Shown here: in pieces, positions 62,087 through 64,000 of the stretch
Numbering within the stretch: position 1 is the first letter of the stretch
Layout: every line of letters begins with the position of its first letter
Assembly: GCF_002278925.1 (NCBI RefSeq)
Contig: NZ_NCJH01000009.1
Span: 118,293-182,292 of the forward strand
Length of the DNA stretch: 64,000 bases
Reading direction: 5' to 3'
Origin: Polaromonas sp. 39-63-25
Lineage (GTDB): Bacteria > Pseudomonadota > Gammaproteobacteria > Burkholderiales > Burkholderiaceae_C
Made by a program: the position numbers and the translations under genes
Notes under the pieces: model-generated
Told to the model about the DNA's origin: nothing
The model's database searches: none
The model's input: the letters and a program-made list of their open reading frames with translations, nothing else

Positions 62087-64000
62087 CTATCGCAGGCGCA
62101 GCGTCAACGCCGCCTGTACCTGGGTCAGCACACCGGCCCAGTCGCCAGGGGCGCTCTGCCTGAACAGCCGCGCTGAGCCGTACCACGGGCTCCAGCGCCA
62201 GTCCGGGCTGTAGGCCAACAGCAGCCACACCTCTTTGCCCATGGCGCCCGCCAGATGCGCCACGCTGGTGTCCACCGTGATCACCAGGTCCATCAACGCC
62301 ACCACCGCGGCCGTGTCACTGAAGTCCTGGAATGAATCGCCCAGGAAGGTCAGTCCGGGCGTGTTTGCCAGCGTGGCCTGATCCGCAGGTCGCAGCTCTT
62401 TTTGCAGGCAGTACCACTCGGCCCGCTCGCTGAGCAGGCCCCGCATGTCTGCCAGCGCCAGGGAGCGGTTGTGGTCGTTCTGGTGGCCGGTGCTGCCGCT
62501 CCACACCAGGCCGATGCGCTTGTTGCGGCCGGGGCCCAGTCGCTCTTGCCAGGCCTGGCGTTTGTCCGGGTCGCTGTGCAGGTAGGGCTCGCCGCTGATG
62601 TTGCCCAGATCGACCTTGAACGCCAGCGGCAGGCTCAGCAGCGGGCAGTGGCAGTCAACGTCGGGCAGGCGCTCGCCCCGCCCCAGCACCAGGCTGACAC
62701 CTTCCAGGTCTTGAAGCAGTGTCTTGAGCGCTGGCTGCACTTCGAGCACCACTGTGGCGCCCAGGGCCGCCACCTGCCTGGCGTAGCGGCAGAACTGAAG
62801 GGTGTCGCCCAGGCCTTGCTCGGAGTGCAGAAGTATCGTCTTGCCCGCCAACGACTCTTTGCCCAGCCACAGCGGCTGGCTGAAGTTTCTCGCTGCGGAC
62901 AGCCCGGGCTCTTTTTTCCAGCGCCATTCGTACTTCACCCAACCTCCGGCAAAGTCGCCCAGTATCAGCCGGCACAGCGCTTCGTTCCAGTGGGCTTCGG
63001 CATTACCCGGTTCAAGCTGCAGCGCACGCTCAAAGCATTCCATCGCCTCGGCATGACGCATCAGGTCCCGCAACACGCCACCACGGTTGCTCCACGCACC
63101 GACAAAGTCTGGTTTGATCTGGAGCGCACGCTCATAACTGGCCAGCGCCTCGGCAGGTCGCCGGAGATCCCACAAGGCCTTGCCCCGATTGCTCAGTGCT
63201 TCGGCAAAGTCGGGCCTGATCTTCAGCGCATGGTCGAAACTCTGCAGCGCTTCCTCCGGCCGCTTCAGGTCCTGCAAGGCATTGCCACGGTTGCTCAATA
63301 CTTGGGCATCGTCCGGCCGGACCCCGAGGGCACGGTCATAACTCGCCAGCGCCTCCAGGGGGCGTTTGAGGGCGCGCAATGCATTGCCGCGGTTGCTCAG
63401 GGCCAACGCATAGTCCGGCTTGATCCTGAGGGCACGGTCATAACTCTCCAGCGCCTCCGCGTAGCGCTCGAGGTCTCGCAGCGCTGCACCGCGGTTGGCC
63501 AGGGCTTCGGCATAGTCCGGCTGGAGCCTGAGGGCGTGCTCATAACTGGCCAGCGCTTCTTCGGGGCGATTCAGGTCCCGCAAGGCGTTGCCCCGATTGT
63601 TGAGTGCGCTGGGATGGTCGGGACTGATTTTGAGCGCCTGGTCAAACAAGGCCATGGCGGTCACCGGATCTTTCCGTTGCACCGCCATCGTTGCCAGCAA
63701 CTGCAGCGCATCAAAGTGCTGCGGCTGCACCCGCAGGATTTCCTTGTACAGCGCTTCGGCCTGGTCGAGCTGCCCCTGCTGGTGCAGGGCCACTGCCTGC
63801 GCCAGCTGGGCGGCCAGGGCCTGAGCTGTCATTGCCGGCGGCTTTTGGGCGGGTGCTGGCGTTGGCGCTGGACCGGGTTCGGGTTCGCGCTGCACACCGG
63901 ACAGGCGCAGCGTCAACGCCGCCTGTACCTGGGTCAGCACACCGGCCCAGTCGCCAGGGGCGCTCTGCCTGAACAGCCGCGCTGAGCCGTACCACGGGCT
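62087..64000 (-). CDS. TPR-glycosyltransferase protein, N-terminus beyond the window
   Basis: The frame stays open to the window edge, giving at least 637 residues. In reading order there is a C-terminal module end (SPWYGSARLFRQSAPGDWAG...), a Pro-rich linker, eight TPR units of 34 residues (consensus ALSNRGNALRDLKRPEEALASYDRALRIKPDY), and a GT-B-like domain with LLHSEQGLGDTLQFCRYA, IGLVWSGSTGHQNDHNRSL and LVITVDTSVAHLAGAMGKEVWLLL. The last motif resembles glycosyltransferase family 9 and the TPR-linked O-GlcNAc-transferase-like proteins of bacteria. The domain may glycosylate proteins or polysaccharide, and the acceptor is unknown. The start of the module end is an exact copy of the gene's own 3' end (see the repeat entry), so the protein is a tandem of two or more modules or a fusion with a paralogue. 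Confidence 0.85.
   Translation of the reverse strand, partial: SPWYGSARLFRQSAPGDWAGVLTQVQAALTLRLSGVQREPEPGPAPTPAPAQKPPAMTAQALAAQLAQAVALHQQGQLDQAEALYKEILRVQPQHFDALQLLATMAVQRKDPVTAMALFDQALKISPDHPSALNNRGNALRDLNRPEEALASYEHALRLQPDYAEALANRGAALRDLERYAEALESYDRALRIKPDYALALSNRGNALRALKRPLEALASYDRALGVRPDDAQVLSNRGNALQDLKRPEEALQSFDHALKIRPDFAEALSNRGKALWDLRRPAEALASYERALQIKPDFVGAWSNRGGVLRDLMRHAEAMECFERALQLEPGNAEAHWNEALCRLILGDFAGGWVKYEWRWKKEPGLSAARNFSQPLWLGKESLAGKTILLHSEQGLGDTLQFCRYARQVAALGATVVLEVQPALKTLLQDLEGVSLVLGRGERLPDVDCHCPLLSLPLAFKVDLGNISGEPYLHSDPDKRQAWQERLGPGRNKRIGLVWSGSTGHQNDHNRSLALADMRGLLSERAEWYCLQKELRPADQATLANTPGLTFLGDSFQDFSDTAAVVALMDLVITVDTSVAHLAGAMGKEVWLLLAYSPDWRWSPWYGSARLFRQSAPGDWAGVLTQVQAALTLRLR
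62093..62191 (-). repeat. 3' terminal copy of an exact tandem-duplication end
   Basis: These 99 bp encode the last 33 residues of the TPR-glycosyltransferase module and are identical to 63902-64000, 1809 bp away. The offset is 603 codons exactly, so the two copies are in frame. Here the module ends with TAG just after the repeat. Confidence 0.9.
63902..64000 (-). repeat. Second copy of the exact tandem-duplication end
   Basis: Identical to 62093-62191 up to the window edge, so its true length is unknown. Instead of the stop, the frame continues into SGVQREPEPGPAPTPAPAQ and the next TPR array. The upstream module outside the window is therefore probably a near-identical unit. Confidence 0.9.

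Noticed and set aside
1-64000. CRISPR array, prophage or insertion sequence
   Set aside because: No regularly spaced repeats, no transposase or integrase frame and no terminal inverted repeats with target duplications were seen.

Overview
The window looks like a chromosomal segment of a betaproteobacterium of the order Burkholderiales, most likely family Comamonadaceae (Polaromonas/Rhodoferax-like). The case rests on the high-GC coding style, the operon order thrS-infC-rpmI-rplT-pheS-pheT-ihfA-merR followed by tRNA-Pro, the order tig-clpP-clpX-lon, a Bug/TTT solute receptor inside a malonate operon, the small Trp-rich protein family, and two dispersed intergenic repeat families of a kind I associate with this family. 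The genus is an inference. There is no phage, transposase, CRISPR array or plasmid gene, so this is mainly housekeeping and metabolic DNA.

Layout. 1-5256: end of a TRAP transporter (dctM, dctP), a Nudix hydrolase, rdgC and a four-PAS histidine kinase. 5589-14379: tRNA-Pro and, on the minus strand, the translation operon thrS to merR, preceded by a candidate threonine attenuator. 14524-17724: isocitrate lyase, a gamma-glutamylcyclotransferase-like protein and an EamA exporter. 17753-23309: malonate operon (GntR regulator, malonyl-CoA decarboxylase, TTT receptor, crotonase, malonyl-CoA synthetase). 23631-30940: lgt, LysR/ilvD pair, small Trp-rich protein, cytochrome c, acs and a UPF0114 membrane protein. 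31059-37388: class II and class I fumarases, murI, and a two-gene unit of a LanC-like cyclase and an Atg22/UMF1-type MFS protein. 37566-44349: tripartite RND pump with its TetR/AcrR regulator and operator. 44356-51829: conserved hypothetical gene, tRNAs Leu, Cys, Gly, then lon, clpX, clpP, tig and a second tRNA-Leu. 51953-56294: a second RND pump and adaptor. 56428-62076: hopanoid genes hpnC-hpnD-hpnE, GST, HAD hydrolase, ferrochelatase. 62087-64000: a TPR-glycosyltransferase reading frame that runs off the window and is part of an in-frame tandem duplication.

The most interesting signals lie between and inside the genes. One dispersed repeat of about 60 bp (called R1 here) occurs about a dozen times. 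Nearly all copies have the same chromosomal orientation whatever the direction of the host gene, and several are translated in frame inside conserved genes or supply their stop codons. A second GC-rich repeat (R2) fills gene junctions. Other signals are a Thr-codon-rich leader plus terminator before thrS, a non-canonical AUC start for infC, sigma-32-type promoters before lon and clpP, a near-exact AcrR operator, and an orphan lanthionine-cyclase-like gene. All calls come from reading the sequence. No database search was run.
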